A stretch of DNA of 64,000 bases, taken from an uncultured SAR86 cluster bacterium. GTDB taxonomy: Bacteria > Pseudomonadota > Gammaproteobacteria > Magnimaribacterales > Magnimaribacteraceae. The notes beneath the pieces were generated by a model, which saw nothing but the letters and a program-made list of their open reading frames with translations, did not search any database and was not told where the DNA came from. Positions 8,089 through 17,442 of the stretch are shown here, piece by piece (the first letter of the stretch is position 1; each line of letters opens with the position of its first letter). Where the stretch lies: positions 1-64,000 of the forward strand of contig CALJVP010000003.1 in NCBI GenBank assembly GCA_937773605.1, in the 5' to 3' direction. Made by a program: the position numbers and the translations under genes.

Positions 8089-8841
8089 ATGATTGATGAT
8101 TACTTAGAAAGACATTACCCGTTTGAAGGTTGTTTTAACTTTAGAGATATAGGCGGTTATCTTAATCAAGACGGCAAGAGAGTTAAAAAGGGTCTTTACT
8201 TTCGTACTGGAAGACAGGATCGAATGAGTGATCAGGATCTTTCAAAGTTATCGGATCTTAAAATCTCAACTCAAATTGATTTACGTAAGCCTGATGAGGT
8301 TCTTGATCAAGGAAGAGGACCTTTAGAAGCTATGGGTGCTAACTATGTAAATATTGCCGTTATTCCTGAAGGGGGGAGTGATCAATTAAGTCGATTGGTT
8401 GGTGATACAGGTATCTCAGGTAAGAGGTATTTAGGTTATTTAGAATTTGGCCCTGATTCCTGGTTAAGGTTATTTAAAATTTTAGCCAACAAAGACAGTT
8501 TACCTGTGGTTTTGCATTGCACAGCAGGCAAAGATCGAACTGGTGTCTCAACGGCTTTCTTATTGTCTATTTTAGGTGTAAGTCGTGATTTGATAGAAGC
8601 AGATTATTTACTGACTAATCTTGATACTGCAAGACAGGCTGACTTCATTGAAAGTACGGTTGGTTATCCAGAGGGTTATGATAGAAAAAGTATGATCGCT
8701 GCAGCTGGAGTTCCTGAAGAGGCTTTAAAGGATTTTTTGGATGGCGTGGAATTGAAGTGGGGGAGTGCTGTCGGATACCTAAAGGAAATCGGGGTTACTC
8801 AAGAACAGATGGATACGATCCGGAATAATTTCCTTGAATAA
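8089..8841 (+). CDS. Tyrosine-protein phosphatase family protein (Y_phosphatase3)
   Basis: 250 residues. The phosphate-binding loop H-C-T-A-G-K-D-R-T-G places nucleophilic Cys144 and Arg150 correctly. The N-terminal N-F-R-D-I-G-G and the F-R-T-G-R-Q-D-R-M-S segment are hallmarks of PF13350, which includes bacterial dual-specificity and lipid phosphatases such as LipA. There is no signal peptide, so it is cytoplasmic. Substrate not predictable: phosphoprotein or phosphoinositide. The nearby PI-PLC-like gene makes a lipid substrate possible but this is speculative. Ten-odd bases separate it from the downstream hydrolase, so they probably share a transcript. Confidence 0.9.
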   Translation: MIDDYLERHYPFEGCFNFRDIGGYLNQDGKRVKKGLYFRTGRQDRMSDQDLSKLSDLKISTQIDLRKPDEVLDQGRGPLEAMGANYVNIAVIPEGGSDQLSRLVGDTGISGKRYLGYLEFGPDSWLRLFKILANKDSLPVVLHCTAGKDRTGVSTAFLLSILGVSRDLIEADYLLTNLDTARQADFIESTVGYPEGYDRKSMIAAAGVPEEALKDFLDGVELKWGSAVGYLKEIGVTQEQMDTIRNNFLE

Positions 8842-8856
8842 ACTTTTAAATTGCTT

Positions 8857-9906
8857 ATGAAGACTTTTCTAAAATTACTTATTTCTATTAGTGTCGCATT
8901 CACTCTTTTTGGTCTATACATAACGCGAGATGGAGATATTTTTACTCCGATAGGTCAAGGTGAAGTATTTTTAGACTCCGGGACCTACGAAGCTTTTCCT
9001 TTACCCAAATATGCTTCAGAGATGCTCAACTCAAACTACAAAAGTTATTTTATTGAAGTGGAGCCGGGTTTAAAAGTCCATGTCCTTGAGACAGGTAAAG
9101 GGTTCCCAGTTTTTTTAATGCATGGAAATCCTACTTCCGGTTTTTTATACAGAAAAGTAGTAGAAAATTTACCTTTAGACAGGGTTAGAGTGATTATGCC
9201 TACAAGTATTGGGCTTGGTTTCTCTTCTAAAATTCCAGCCAGTGAACATACGTTAGATAATCATATTCGTTGGATCAACAAGGTCTTAGAAGAACTTGAA
9301 CTAACAGAATTAGTTTATGCAGGTCAGGATTGGGGCGGTCCGATCGGTATGGGCGCATTATCTCTTTCCCCAAACCTTCTTAAAGGTGCAGTCTTGTTAA
9401 ATACAGGGTTTAGTGCTTCTACAATTAATACTGATATTTCTCCAGCTCACGCGATAGTCAAAACACCATTAGTCGGAGAATTAATATTAGAAGTATTCTT
9501 TTCAATTTTTGAACGACTAGGAAGAGTGCAGGGAGATCCTGCATCTTGGACTCCAGAGATAGCGACTCTTTATGGCAAATCTGTTTACGATAGTGGTAAT
9601 TCCAAAGCACCTTTAGCGATGATGAGAATGGTTACCGATGGTCCAAATCATCCAAGCAGACCTGCTATGGGTATGATAGAAGACTACGTTAAAACTTTGC
9701 AAATCCCTGCTGAAATAGTTTGGGGAATGAAAGATCCAATAATCGGAAAAGCACTTCCAAGCATGGAACAAGATTTTCCTAATGCTCCAGTTACTAAAAC
9801 CTCAGCTGGGCATTTTCTTCAGGAAGAAGTTCCGGTTGAGATAGCAGATGCTTTAGTTAGGGTCGTTGATAGAGTAAAAAATCTTGAATCTAAAACTGGC
9901 GGTTAA
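8857..9906 (+). CDS. Haloalkane dehalogenase-like alpha/beta hydrolase, membrane-anchored
   Basis: 349 residues from ATG 8857, chosen over a TTG two codons upstream. A hydrophobic N-terminal helix (about 4-22) is followed by an alpha/beta-hydrolase domain. The residues of a haloalkane dehalogenase are present: H-G-N-P-T-S with Asn91, nucleophile elbow G-Q-D-W-G-G with Asp158 and halide-binding Trp159, a candidate acid Asp293 (W-G-M-K-D), and base His319 (A-G-H-F). An aspartate nucleophile followed by Trp also occurs in related epoxide hydrolases, so the reaction needs testing. The N-terminal anchor is unusual for classical cytoplasmic dehalogenases. Confidence 0.82.
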   Translation: MKTFLKLLISISVAFTLFGLYITRDGDIFTPIGQGEVFLDSGTYEAFPLPKYASEMLNSNYKSYFIEVEPGLKVHVLETGKGFPVFLMHGNPTSGFLYRKVVENLPLDRVRVIMPTSIGLGFSSKIPASEHTLDNHIRWINKVLEELELTELVYAGQDWGGPIGMGALSLSPNLLKGAVLLNTGFSASTINTDISPAHAIVKTPLVGELILEVFFSIFERLGRVQGDPASWTPEIATLYGKSVYDSGNSKAPLAMMRMVTDGPNHPSRPAMGMIEDYVKTLQIPAEIVWGMKDPIIGKALPSMEQDFPNAPVTKTSAGHFLQEEVPVEIADALVRVVDRVKNLESKTGG

Positions 9907-9913
9907 TATCAAT

Positions 9914-11275
9914 ATGGAAACCATTAATGAAGTAGCGCGTGAAACACCAATTATCCATCAAACAGAGGTACTGGTTGTTGGCAGTGGTCCGGGAGGTTTA
10001 GCTGCTGCGATCGCCTCAGCGAGAGCAGGTGCAGAAACCACCTTGCTCGAGCGTTATGGCTGCTTTGGAGGTAATCTCACCCAAGTAGGGGTCGAAGGCT
10101 TTGCTTGGTATCGCCATGATAAAACCGTCGACAGTGAAGGTATTGGCATAGAGTTTGAACAACGAGCAAAAACCATGGGTGCATCCAACCCTGAGCCTCA
10201 ATCTAATAGTCATGCAATTGATGGTGAAGCATTCAAATATGTCGCTGATGTTTTAGTTGAAGAAGCCGGTATTACCCCCATGTTGCATCGAACCATGGTG
10301 GCCACTATTGTTGAAAATGAAGTCATCAAAGGCGTTGTAGTGGAGAGCAAAGCTGGTAGGGAGGCAATCTTGGCAAAGCGAGTAATAGATGCCACTGGGG
10401 ATGCGGATATTGCCCACAGAGCCGGCGCAATTGTTCATAAAACGCCACAAGAAGAAATGATGGCTGCCTCCGTTATGTTCTCAATGAATGGTGTCGACAA
10501 AACTCGTTTTATCGAAGATGTTAAGTCCAACCCGCACACTTATAGTGATTGGTTTGGCCCTGGTTGGGGAATGAAAACATCGGGAAAAGAGGATGCGTTA
10601 TTTTCTCCCTATTTAAAAAAGCCATTTGAAAAAGCCATCAAATCTGGATTAATCCCAGAGAATTTAAGTACTATTACCGGGACTTGGGGTGCCATAAGTG
10701 AGCAGGGTGATCTTAGTTATTTGAATATAATTCATCTAGCCGGACTTGATGCAACCAACCCAGATCACCTTACAAAAGGTGAGATGGAGGGTCGTCGGCA
10801 AGCCATGTTAGCCATAGAGGCGCTAAAACAATTTAACCCAGGTTGTGAGAATGCCAAACTGAGAAACTTTGGTATGACGCTGGGAGTCAGGGATACAAGA
10901 AAAATTGATGCGGTTTATAACATGACTGCTCAGGATGTTCACCAAGAAGCTAAATTCGACGACAGTATTGGTATATTTCCTGAATTTATCGATGGCTATG
11001 GCATTCTTGTTTTACCCACCACCGGTCGTTATTTTCAATTGCCCTATCGAGCTATGCTTCCCAAGGGCATCGAACATTTATTAGTCACAGGCCGATGCGT
11101 AGGCGGTGACAAAGGTTCCCATGCTGCCGTGCGCAATATGATGTGTTGTGCAGTTAATGGGCAAGGTGCAGGAGTTGCTGCTGCTATTTCAATCCAGACG
11201 GATGTTGATGTCGCGGATGTTAATATTAAGAAAGTTCAGAAAACATTGCTCCAACAGGGTGCTCGAATACACTAA
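9914..11275 (+). CDS. FAD-dependent oxidoreductase (FAD_oxidored family)
   Basis: 453 residues from ATG 9914; it starts seven bases after the stop of the hydrolase gene, so the pair is likely an operon. The N-terminal FAD-binding motif V-V-G-S-G-P-G-G (about 21-28) is followed by E-R-Y-G-C-F-G-G-N, and I-D-A-T-G-D-A-D (about 155-162) is the second flavin motif. The C-terminal G-R-C-V-G-G-D-K-G-S-H region fits PF12831. No signal peptide. The substrate is unknown. Base composition is richer in G+C than the neighbours on its right. Confidence 0.85.
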   Translation: METINEVARETPIIHQTEVLVVGSGPGGLAAAIASARAGAETTLLERYGCFGGNLTQVGVEGFAWYRHDKTVDSEGIGIEFEQRAKTMGASNPEPQSNSHAIDGEAFKYVADVLVEEAGITPMLHRTMVATIVENEVIKGVVVESKAGREAILAKRVIDATGDADIAHRAGAIVHKTPQEEMMAASVMFSMNGVDKTRFIEDVKSNPHTYSDWFGPGWGMKTSGKEDALFSPYLKKPFEKAIKSGLIPENLSTITGTWGAISEQGDLSYLNIIHLAGLDATNPDHLTKGEMEGRRQAMLAIEALKQFNPGCENAKLRNFGMTLGVRDTRKIDAVYNMTAQDVHQEAKFDDSIGIFPEFIDGYGILVLPTTGRYFQLPYRAMLPKGIEHLLVTGRCVGGDKGSHAAVRNMMCCAVNGQGAGVAAAISIQTDVDVADVNIKKVQKTLLQQGARIH

Positions 11276-11369
11276 CTCAGTAAATATATAAATAAAGAGG
11301 TTACAAAGTCAGAAAAATGACTTTAAAATTCAATTTTTATAAGGGTTTTTTTTAATTAGACTACTGTTT

Positions 11370-11381
11370 AGTGGGAATAAG
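11370..11381 (+). repeat. Exact copy of the guaA 3'-end motif
   Basis: AGTGGGAATAAG here is identical to 3096-3107 across the guaA stop codon and ends directly at ATG 11382. A GTTACAAAG motif lies about 70 bases upstream (11300-11308), in the same order as near 4314-4402, and a run of eight T residues lies between them in both cases. It could mark the far end of a larger guaA-linked island, or simply be a ribosome-binding site. Confidence 0.3.
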
Positions 11382-12632
11382 ATGACTTTCTTTCAAAGCA
11401 TTCTATCTTCTGTAATGAAGGGCGCACGCGGCTTGAATCGTTTCGGTTCAAAGAGTTTTGGTAAACTTCATGATGACATCAATGATGCCGTTGATTCTCT
11501 AATGTCAACAACCGGAGAAGTTTCGTCATTGGTTTATGCGGAACATTTATTAAATCTCATCGAACAACAAGATGATGATGGTTTAAATAAATTTCTTATA
11601 AGTCTATTGTCTAATTACGATATTGATACTGAAAAACTTTCAAAGGATGTAAAAAACTATTCATCTGAGAAAAGTGGAGAAAATTTAAAACAAATAAATA
11701 TTTCATCAGAGCCAAAATGGGTTGAATTATTTAGACGATTAAACTCAACACCAAATGGCACATATAGATTAGTCAAGCTAAGAGAAAGAATTCGATCTTT
11801 AAATGATCCGGAATTAAAGACTTTTGATTTTGGATTATTGAATCTCTTTAAAGATTGGTTCAATCCTTCTTTTTTAGTGTTAGAAAAAATTGACTGGGAG
11901 ACTCCCGCGAATATCCTTGAAAAAATTATTCAATATGAGGCTGTTCATGAAATAAATTCCTGGGATGATTTGAGAGCAAGGCTGGCTCCTTTAGACAGGC
12001 AATGCTTCGCATTCTTTCATCCATTGATACCCAATGATCCATTAATATTTGTAGAAGTTGCATTATGTAATGGTATTCCTAAATCTATTCAGAAAATTAT
12101 TAAAATTGATAGAGATGAAATAGATATAGAAGAAGTAGATACAGCCATTTTTTATTCTATTTCAAATTGTCATAATGGTTTATTGGGAATTTCTTTTGGG
12201 AATTTTTTAATCAAAAAAGTAGCAAAGAATCTTAAACAGGAATTGCCAGAACTTAATCAATTTTTAACCTTATCTCCTATACCAGGCTTGATGAAATGGA
12301 TGGAAGCATATGCCCCTACTACTTTTGAAAGATGTGTAGATAAAAATTGTAGCGACGAGGAGCTAGCCAAAAAAACAATTCAATATTTAACTGAATCAAA
12401 CAGAGATGATGGGATGCCAAACGATTCTGTTACCAGATTTCATATTGGTAATGGAGCTAGCCTTGAGAAAATAAATTTAAATGCTGATTTATCTGAAAAA
12501 GGACTATCTCAATCATTTGGAATTATGGCTAATTATTTATACGATTTGGATGTTGTTGAAGAGAATCATGAATTATTTTTCAAAAATAAAATCGTGCAGA
12601 CCTCAAAACAGATTAAAGCATACAAAGATTAA
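11382..12632 (+). CDS. Malonyl-CoA decarboxylase
   Basis: 416 residues. It matches the malonyl-CoA decarboxylase fold: an N-terminal helical domain (about 1-160) and a catalytic GNAT-like domain with C-F-A-F-F-H-P at about 208-214, L-S-P-I-P-G-L-M-K-W-M, and a C-terminal F-H-I-G-N-G-A segment that carries the family's catalytic His. The enzyme converts malonyl-CoA to acetyl-CoA and CO2, so it may serve malonate use or limit malonyl-CoA. There is no malonyl-CoA synthetase or malonate transporter beside it. The gene is noticeably AT-rich. It is convergent with the MATE gene. Confidence 0.9.
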   Translation: MTFFQSILSSVMKGARGLNRFGSKSFGKLHDDINDAVDSLMSTTGEVSSLVYAEHLLNLIEQQDDDGLNKFLISLLSNYDIDTEKLSKDVKNYSSEKSGENLKQINISSEPKWVELFRRLNSTPNGTYRLVKLRERIRSLNDPELKTFDFGLLNLFKDWFNPSFLVLEKIDWETPANILEKIIQYEAVHEINSWDDLRARLAPLDRQCFAFFHPLIPNDPLIFVEVALCNGIPKSIQKIIKIDRDEIDIEEVDTAIFYSISNCHNGLLGISFGNFLIKKVAKNLKQELPELNQFLTLSPIPGLMKWMEAYAPTTFERCVDKNCSDEELAKKTIQYLTESNRDDGMPNDSVTRFHIGNGASLEKINLNADLSEKGLSQSFGIMANYLYDLDVVEENHELFFKNKIVQTSKQIKAYKD

Positions 12633-12703
12633 GCTACCTTTTTAGCCAGTTGAGTATGATTAATTAATTGTTCTGTCGAACAAGATTGTGTGGATTATCT
12701 AAT

Positions 12704-14056
12704 CTACCGGACAGCTTTTTCCGGTAAATGCCTGAAAAAAAACACAAGGGCAATCAGAAAAGCAGCGAACTCAGCTAATGGAATGGCAGCGACGAACCGA
12801 TAATCAGAGACAAGCAGATAAAGAATAATCAAAAATGCTGTTGGAAAAACCAAGCTTCGACAAAGGGCAACCATGCCAGATTGGAACGGCAGATGAATGG
12901 CTGTTAGGTATCCTGAGATCAACATGTTTGTTCCCGCGAACAAAAATATGGGCCAAACATAGCTAACAAAACCTAAGGCCATAGTGACCATCTCCTCACT
13001 GTCTTCACCGTCAACAAAAATAGAGATAAGGGCTTCACCAAAACTCAAAACTATTATTATAAAAATAGAACTCAAGACAAATATACTGATGCAAGCCGTC
13101 CTTAAGAACGCCACCATACGCGGAGCATTGCGGGCTCCAAAATTTTGGGAAACCATCACCTGTATGGTGTCAGAGATTGAAAAAAACATCATAAAGCCCA
13201 GCATCAAAACATAGTTCACGACAGTGATCGCTGCCACACCCACCACGCCAAAGCGCTGCAATAACATCCAGTTGAAGATGAGTACGATGATGCCGCCTGA
13301 GATTTCATTAATAAATTCAGAGATGCCATTGTATGCAGCTTGAAGTACTTCCCTCCAGTTGTTTTGCTTAACATTGAATTTCATTGTTCTATCTGGACTA
13401 ATGAAATAAGCCATCATAACCAACATGGGAAGCGCCTGAGAGATGCCCGTCGCAAACGCTGCACCACGCAACCCAAAACCTAGTACTCCAATGAACAGAT
13501 AATCTAAAAGTATATTTACTAAGGCACCCACAGTCAGTGCGACAGCGACAAGATTAGGAAACCCATCCAAACGAATAAAAAAATACATCACTATTACGAT
13601 GAACTGAGCTAAAAGAAATGGCAGAATCACCCGGTAGTACTCACTCATGACAGGAAATAATTCTTCTTTGGCACCGAGGCCAGCAAAAAGCTGTAACTCA
13701 AAAAAGAGCCCTAAAGAGATTGCCAACACACCGTAGCCAGTAACAAAAATTAAAGTCTTACTAAAAATTGCAGATGCTGCTGCGTAGTTTTTTTCTCCTA
13801 AATACTTACCAGCACGAACTGAACCTCCAACGGAGAGCATCATCGCAAACCCAAACAGTAATGCAGTTACAGGAATCGTTAGATTGACTGCCCCCAGGGC
13901 GGTAACACCTACATAGTTACCGATAAAAATACCATCCACTAAGGATGCTGATGTCATCGCTATTAAGCTAAGCATGGAGGGTATTAAATACTTAAAGAAT
14001 GTAGGAACAATTTTACCAACCAGCGCCAGATTTTCTTTTGTAGCCTCCACTGTCAT
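12704..14056 (-). CDS. MATE-family multidrug/cation exporter
   Basis: 450 residues with twelve predicted transmembrane helices arranged as two similar halves, typical of the MATE (NorM/DinF) family. Recognisable segments are P-S-M-L-S-L-I-A-M-T-S-A-S-L-V-D near the N-terminus and G-A-F-A-T-type small-residue helices in the middle (L-R-G-A-A-F-A-T-G). It probably exports organic cations or drugs using a Na+ or H+ gradient; the substrate is unknown. It is a single gene on the minus strand, convergent with malonyl-CoA decarboxylase. Confidence 0.9.
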   Translation of the reverse strand: MTVEATKENLALVGKIVPTFFKYLIPSMLSLIAMTSASLVDGIFIGNYVGVTALGAVNLTIPVTALLFGFAMMLSVGGSVRAGKYLGEKNYAAASAIFSKTLIFVTGYGVLAISLGLFFELQLFAGLGAKEELFPVMSEYYRVILPFLLAQFIVIVMYFFIRLDGFPNLVAVALTVGALVNILLDYLFIGVLGFGLRGAAFATGISQALPMLVMMAYFISPDRTMKFNVKQNNWREVLQAAYNGISEFINEISGGIIVLIFNWMLLQRFGVVGVAAITVVNYVLMLGFMMFFSISDTIQVMVSQNFGARNAPRMVAFLRTACISIFVLSSIFIIIVLSFGEALISIFVDGEDSEEMVTMALGFVSYVWPIFLFAGTNMLISGYLTAIHLPFQSGMVALCRSLVFPTAFLIILYLLVSDYRFVAAIPLAEFAAFLIALVFFFRHLPEKAVR

Positions 14057-14223
14057 AGCACTACTGTTTTAGCTAAATTCCTAACTGCACTGCTACAGCA
14101 AGGATCTTGAAGAAGTATCTCATCCCAATTATTAAGCATCATCTTAAACATTTATATATTTACTCAAGCTCATTATTCTTAACCTTTAATAGCTTTGGAG
14201 CTAGCCATAATAGTGATAATACT

Positions 14224-15207
14224 TTAGTTAAAAAGAATATTATTCATTTCCTTAGCTAAGTCAAAACCACTCCTAAAGGCTTCTTCTATTCGACCTTTTT
14301 TACACCAATCGCCACAAGCAGCCAGTTTGGATTCAGGATCAATAAAAAGAGTTTCTTTATCTTGTTTTGGGATGTTGGCATAACGCCACCGATGCAGATC
14401 AATATGCTGAGCTGAATATACATTTTGACCTATAATTTCGGCCACTTGTGAGCACAGATATTCTTTTACTGCATCCACATCGTCATCAAGATGTTCTTCA
14501 GCCCAATCATTATTGGAATGAACCAATAAGCTATAATCATCGGGTCGTCCTGGTTTGGAGCTGTTGACTGAAATCCAACTAATATCCGTCCCGGTTAATT
14601 GAGCAGCATCCCAATCTAAATCCAATGCTTCATCAAAACCAAGCATCAACGAATAACAACCAAGCATCTTCTTTTGCTTAAGTGCATCATAGTGAGAAAA
14701 ATAATCCGGTAATAATTTTAAAGATTGTTCGGCAGGTATTGAACTAATTACCCAATCGTAATGACCAAAAACCTCTCCATCACAATCAACAACTTTCCAC
14801 CCCTTTGGAGACTTTTGAATAGACACCTCGGCATTAAGTTTTATATTTAGATTTTTTGATAAATATTTGCCAATAGAACTCATTGAAGGCACTCCGACAT
14901 AACGAGGAAGATCATTATTCCATTGCTGACGGTTGATAATTACATTATCCCTAACCTCTATCAATCTTGCTTTCCAATTATCAATTACACCCAATTTAAT
15001 GAGAGGTTTAAGAAATTCCTTAAATTCAGGTGACCTAGCCGTAAAAAATTGAGCACCATGATCGAAGTTATAAGAATCCATATATCTTGTACAGATTCTT
15101 CCGCCAGCTCCTCTTGATTTCTCAAATAAGGTTATATCGGAATTTTTGTCTAGATTTATTGCAGTGGTTAAGCCTGAGATTCCTGCACCGATAATAGCAA
15201 TTTTCAT
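14224..15207 (-). CDS. Renalase-like FAD/NAD(P)-dependent amine oxidase family protein
   Basis: 327 residues. The N-terminal Rossmann motif I-G-A-G-I-S-G-L at 5-12 is followed by F-E-K-S-R-G-A-G-G-R at about 33-42 and the D-H-G-A-Q-F-F-T-A-R segment characteristic of the renalase-like/NAD(P)-binding Rossmann group. A C-terminal G-D-W motif (C-G-D-W-C) closes the FAD site. The physiological substrate is unknown. It is an isolated minus-strand gene with about 170-190 gene-free bases on each side; in those I see no convincing terminator. Confidence 0.85.
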   Translation of the reverse strand: MKIAIIGAGISGLTTAINLDKNSDITLFEKSRGAGGRICTRYMDSYNFDHGAQFFTARSPEFKEFLKPLIKLGVIDNWKARLIEVRDNVIINRQQWNNDLPRYVGVPSMSSIGKYLSKNLNIKLNAEVSIQKSPKGWKVVDCDGEVFGHYDWVISSIPAEQSLKLLPDYFSHYDALKQKKMLGCYSLMLGFDEALDLDWDAAQLTGTDISWISVNSSKPGRPDDYSLLVHSNNDWAEEHLDDDVDAVKEYLCSQVAEIIGQNVYSAQHIDLHRWRYANIPKQDKETLFIDPESKLAACGDWCKKGRIEEAFRSGFDLAKEMNNILFN

Positions 15208-15393
15208 AATAGTCTTTTGAGTTGAATCGAGGTTAAAATAAACTCGAGTTGATTAAAAACTAATTATAGCTTTCTGGAAGAACATACCAATGTAAAAAAG
15301 TTACAACGTAAAAACTCTTTCTACTCAAAACAATTGGTATTTTAAAGATTAAGAGTTTTAATTTAAGCTACTGGCTAATATTTAGAGGAATAA

Positions 15394-16278
15394 ATGAAAA
15401 ATTTTGAAGGAAAGACCGTTGTCATTACCGGTGCAGCAAGCGGAATAGGAAAGGCTTTGGCAGAGAAATTTGCTAAAGAGAAGATGCAAGTAGTTCTGGC
15501 AGATATAGAAGAAGAGGCCTTAGAAAAAACAGTAGAAAATCTTAGACAGTATCAGCATAGAGTTATAGGAATTAAAACAGATGTGCTGGTTGAAGAATCG
15601 ATTAAAGAACTATTCGCGAAAGCGAATGAAGAATATGGAAATATTCATATTTTGTGCAATAACGCAGGAATAGGAGCTAATTCAGGTACCAAAGCAATAT
15701 GGGAAATTGATAAGAATGATTGGGATTGGGTCATGGGAGTGAATTACCAAGCAGTATTACATGGTCTTCAGACTTTTATTCCTCACATGCTTGAGCACGG
15801 AGAAGAAGGGCATGTTGTTACAACAGTTTCTTTAGCAGGTTTGATGCCAGGTGCAGGAACTTACGGTGTTAGCAAGCATGCTGTAATGGCTCTTACTGAA
15901 GCCTTGAGCAGAGATCTTGTAGCCAGAGGAGCAAAAATTAATGCTTCTGTTTTATGTCCGGGTTTTGTAAACACGAACATAGACAATTCTGAGAGAAATA
16001 GACCTAATCATCTGGGTAAGTCAGAGGAAGTTGAAGCGCCAGTGGGAGCAGAGATTATGTCTGCCATGCTTAGGCAGGGTAAAAAACCTGAAGAAATTGC
16101 GGACATTGTTTATGAAGCCATAAAAGAAAATATTTTTTACATCTTATCTCACCCAGCATGGGATGATTCTTTAAGGTCTCACTTTGAAAACATACTCTCT
16201 AGAAAAGAAATTAATAAAAGTTCAGAAGAGGAAATGGCTAAATTTTTTCAGCCCAGAGAAGATGGAGAAAAATATTAA
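15394..16278 (+). CDS. Short-chain dehydrogenase/reductase
   Basis: 294 residues, classical SDR: cofactor motif T-G-A-A-S-G-I-G at 12-19, N-N-A-G at 89-92, catalytic Ser146, Tyr157 and Lys161 (Y-G-V-S-K). An Asp at about 37 suggests NAD(H) preference. The C-terminal extension of about 40 residues beyond the core is longer than usual. It is the first gene of a plus-strand run with a TfdA-type dioxygenase, an aminotransferase and GST-like proteins, so a catabolic dehydrogenase role is likely, substrate unknown. Confidence 0.92.
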   Translation: MKNFEGKTVVITGAASGIGKALAEKFAKEKMQVVLADIEEEALEKTVENLRQYQHRVIGIKTDVLVEESIKELFAKANEEYGNIHILCNNAGIGANSGTKAIWEIDKNDWDWVMGVNYQAVLHGLQTFIPHMLEHGEEGHVVTTVSLAGLMPGAGTYGVSKHAVMALTEALSRDLVARGAKINASVLCPGFVNTNIDNSERNRPNHLGKSEEVEAPVGAEIMSAMLRQGKKPEEIADIVYEAIKENIFYILSHPAWDDSLRSHFENILSRKEINKSSEEEMAKFFQPREDGEKY

Positions 16279-16325
16279 TAGCAAAGTATTATGAATAGAG
16301 GTTTATGGTTATTTGGAACTAAGAA

Positions 16326-17417
16326 ATGAATAACCATAAAACTGACGCTTCTTGGGAAACCAGTCACCTAAAATCCAATAATGACTGGATTTTTACGATT
16401 ACTAAAGCTGAGAAAAAACACCTTGGTGATTCAATTAAATCTCTATATGAAGAAGATAAAAGTTTATTTGATTATTCCCCTGATGAATTTGATTTTGGTT
16501 CCAGCTGGGACACCATTGCAAAAGCCCTAAACCAAGCCCTTCATGGAAAAGGCCTTGCTATCGTCAAAGGCTTGCCTCGTGAAGATCTAAGTCATGAAGA
16601 ATTTAGGCTTTTGAGCTGGGCTATTGGTCTTAGAGCGGGAGTGGCTCGTCCCCAGGGATTAACTTCACAATACATTTCTGCCGTACGCAATATTGGAACT
16701 AATTATCGGGCAGCAAACGGACGAGGGTATTCTTCCAACGCTAAACTAGATTTTCATGTGGATGTAGCAGATTTAACAACTCTAACTTGCTTCAACAAGG
16801 CAAAATCAGGAGGTCAAAGTATGGTATCAAGCGGCATAACAGCTCAAAACTACCTTATCAAAGAGCGTCCTGATTTAGCGGAAACAGCTTATCAATATTT
16901 TTATTTTAGTCGTCAAAATGAAGAGTCTTCTGATGAAACATCTTTTTATGGATTGCCTTTATTTGAAGAAGAGAACGGAAGTTTATTCTGTAATTGGAAT
17001 CGCAACAGAGTTCAATCCGCTCAAAATCTTGAAGGAGTTCCTAAGCTTTCCCCGGCTCAAAGAGAGACTATGGATGTGTTAGATGAAATTCTCAGACGAC
17101 CTGAGTTAATGTATACGATGTATCTTGAACCTGGCGATATGCAAATTCTAAATAATTATAAAATGTTTCACTCGAGGACAAGTTACACGGATTTTAAAAG
17201 TGAATCTCAAAAACGTTGCCTTTATAGGCTATGGTTAGCCCCACCAGATTCCATAAAGTTACCTGAGAGTTGGAGGGATTTTTATCGATCGGTAGAGCCA
17301 GCAGCAGTTAGGGGTGGAATCCGCGGTCAATCCTATGACAAAGTGCACGCAGAATTTGATAAAAAACAGGCAAAGTTTTTGAATATGAAAATTGATACCA
17401 GGCCCTACAAAGACTAA
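16326..17417 (+). CDS. TauD/TfdA-family Fe(II)/2-oxoglutarate dioxygenase
   Basis: 363 residues. The iron triad is visible as His144-x-Asp146 (F-H-V-D) and His282 (F-H-S-R), with the 2-oxoglutarate-binding Arg at about 301 (C-L-Y-R-L-W). Such enzymes hydroxylate or cleave taurine-like, aryloxy or carnitine-like substrates using O2 and 2-oxoglutarate; the substrate here is not clear. Length is longer than TauD (about 280), with an N-terminal extension like the TfdA/clavaminate-synthase-like group. It follows an SDR gene by about 50 bases and precedes a small membrane protein gene, a likely operon. Confidence 0.88.
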   Translation: MNNHKTDASWETSHLKSNNDWIFTITKAEKKHLGDSIKSLYEEDKSLFDYSPDEFDFGSSWDTIAKALNQALHGKGLAIVKGLPREDLSHEEFRLLSWAIGLRAGVARPQGLTSQYISAVRNIGTNYRAANGRGYSSNAKLDFHVDVADLTTLTCFNKAKSGGQSMVSSGITAQNYLIKERPDLAETAYQYFYFSRQNEESSDETSFYGLPLFEEENGSLFCNWNRNRVQSAQNLEGVPKLSPAQRETMDVLDEILRRPELMYTMYLEPGDMQILNNYKMFHSRTSYTDFKSESQKRCLYRLWLAPPDSIKLPESWRDFYRSVEPAAVRGGIRGQSYDKVHAEFDKKQAKFLNMKIDTRPYKD

Positions 17418-17442
17418 AAAAATAATTTAAGGAGACAAATTT

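Noticed and set aside
12668-12683. TTGTTC/GAACAA hairpin as a terminator between the MCD and MATE genes
   Set aside because: The stem is six bases with no T run on either strand, too weak to call.
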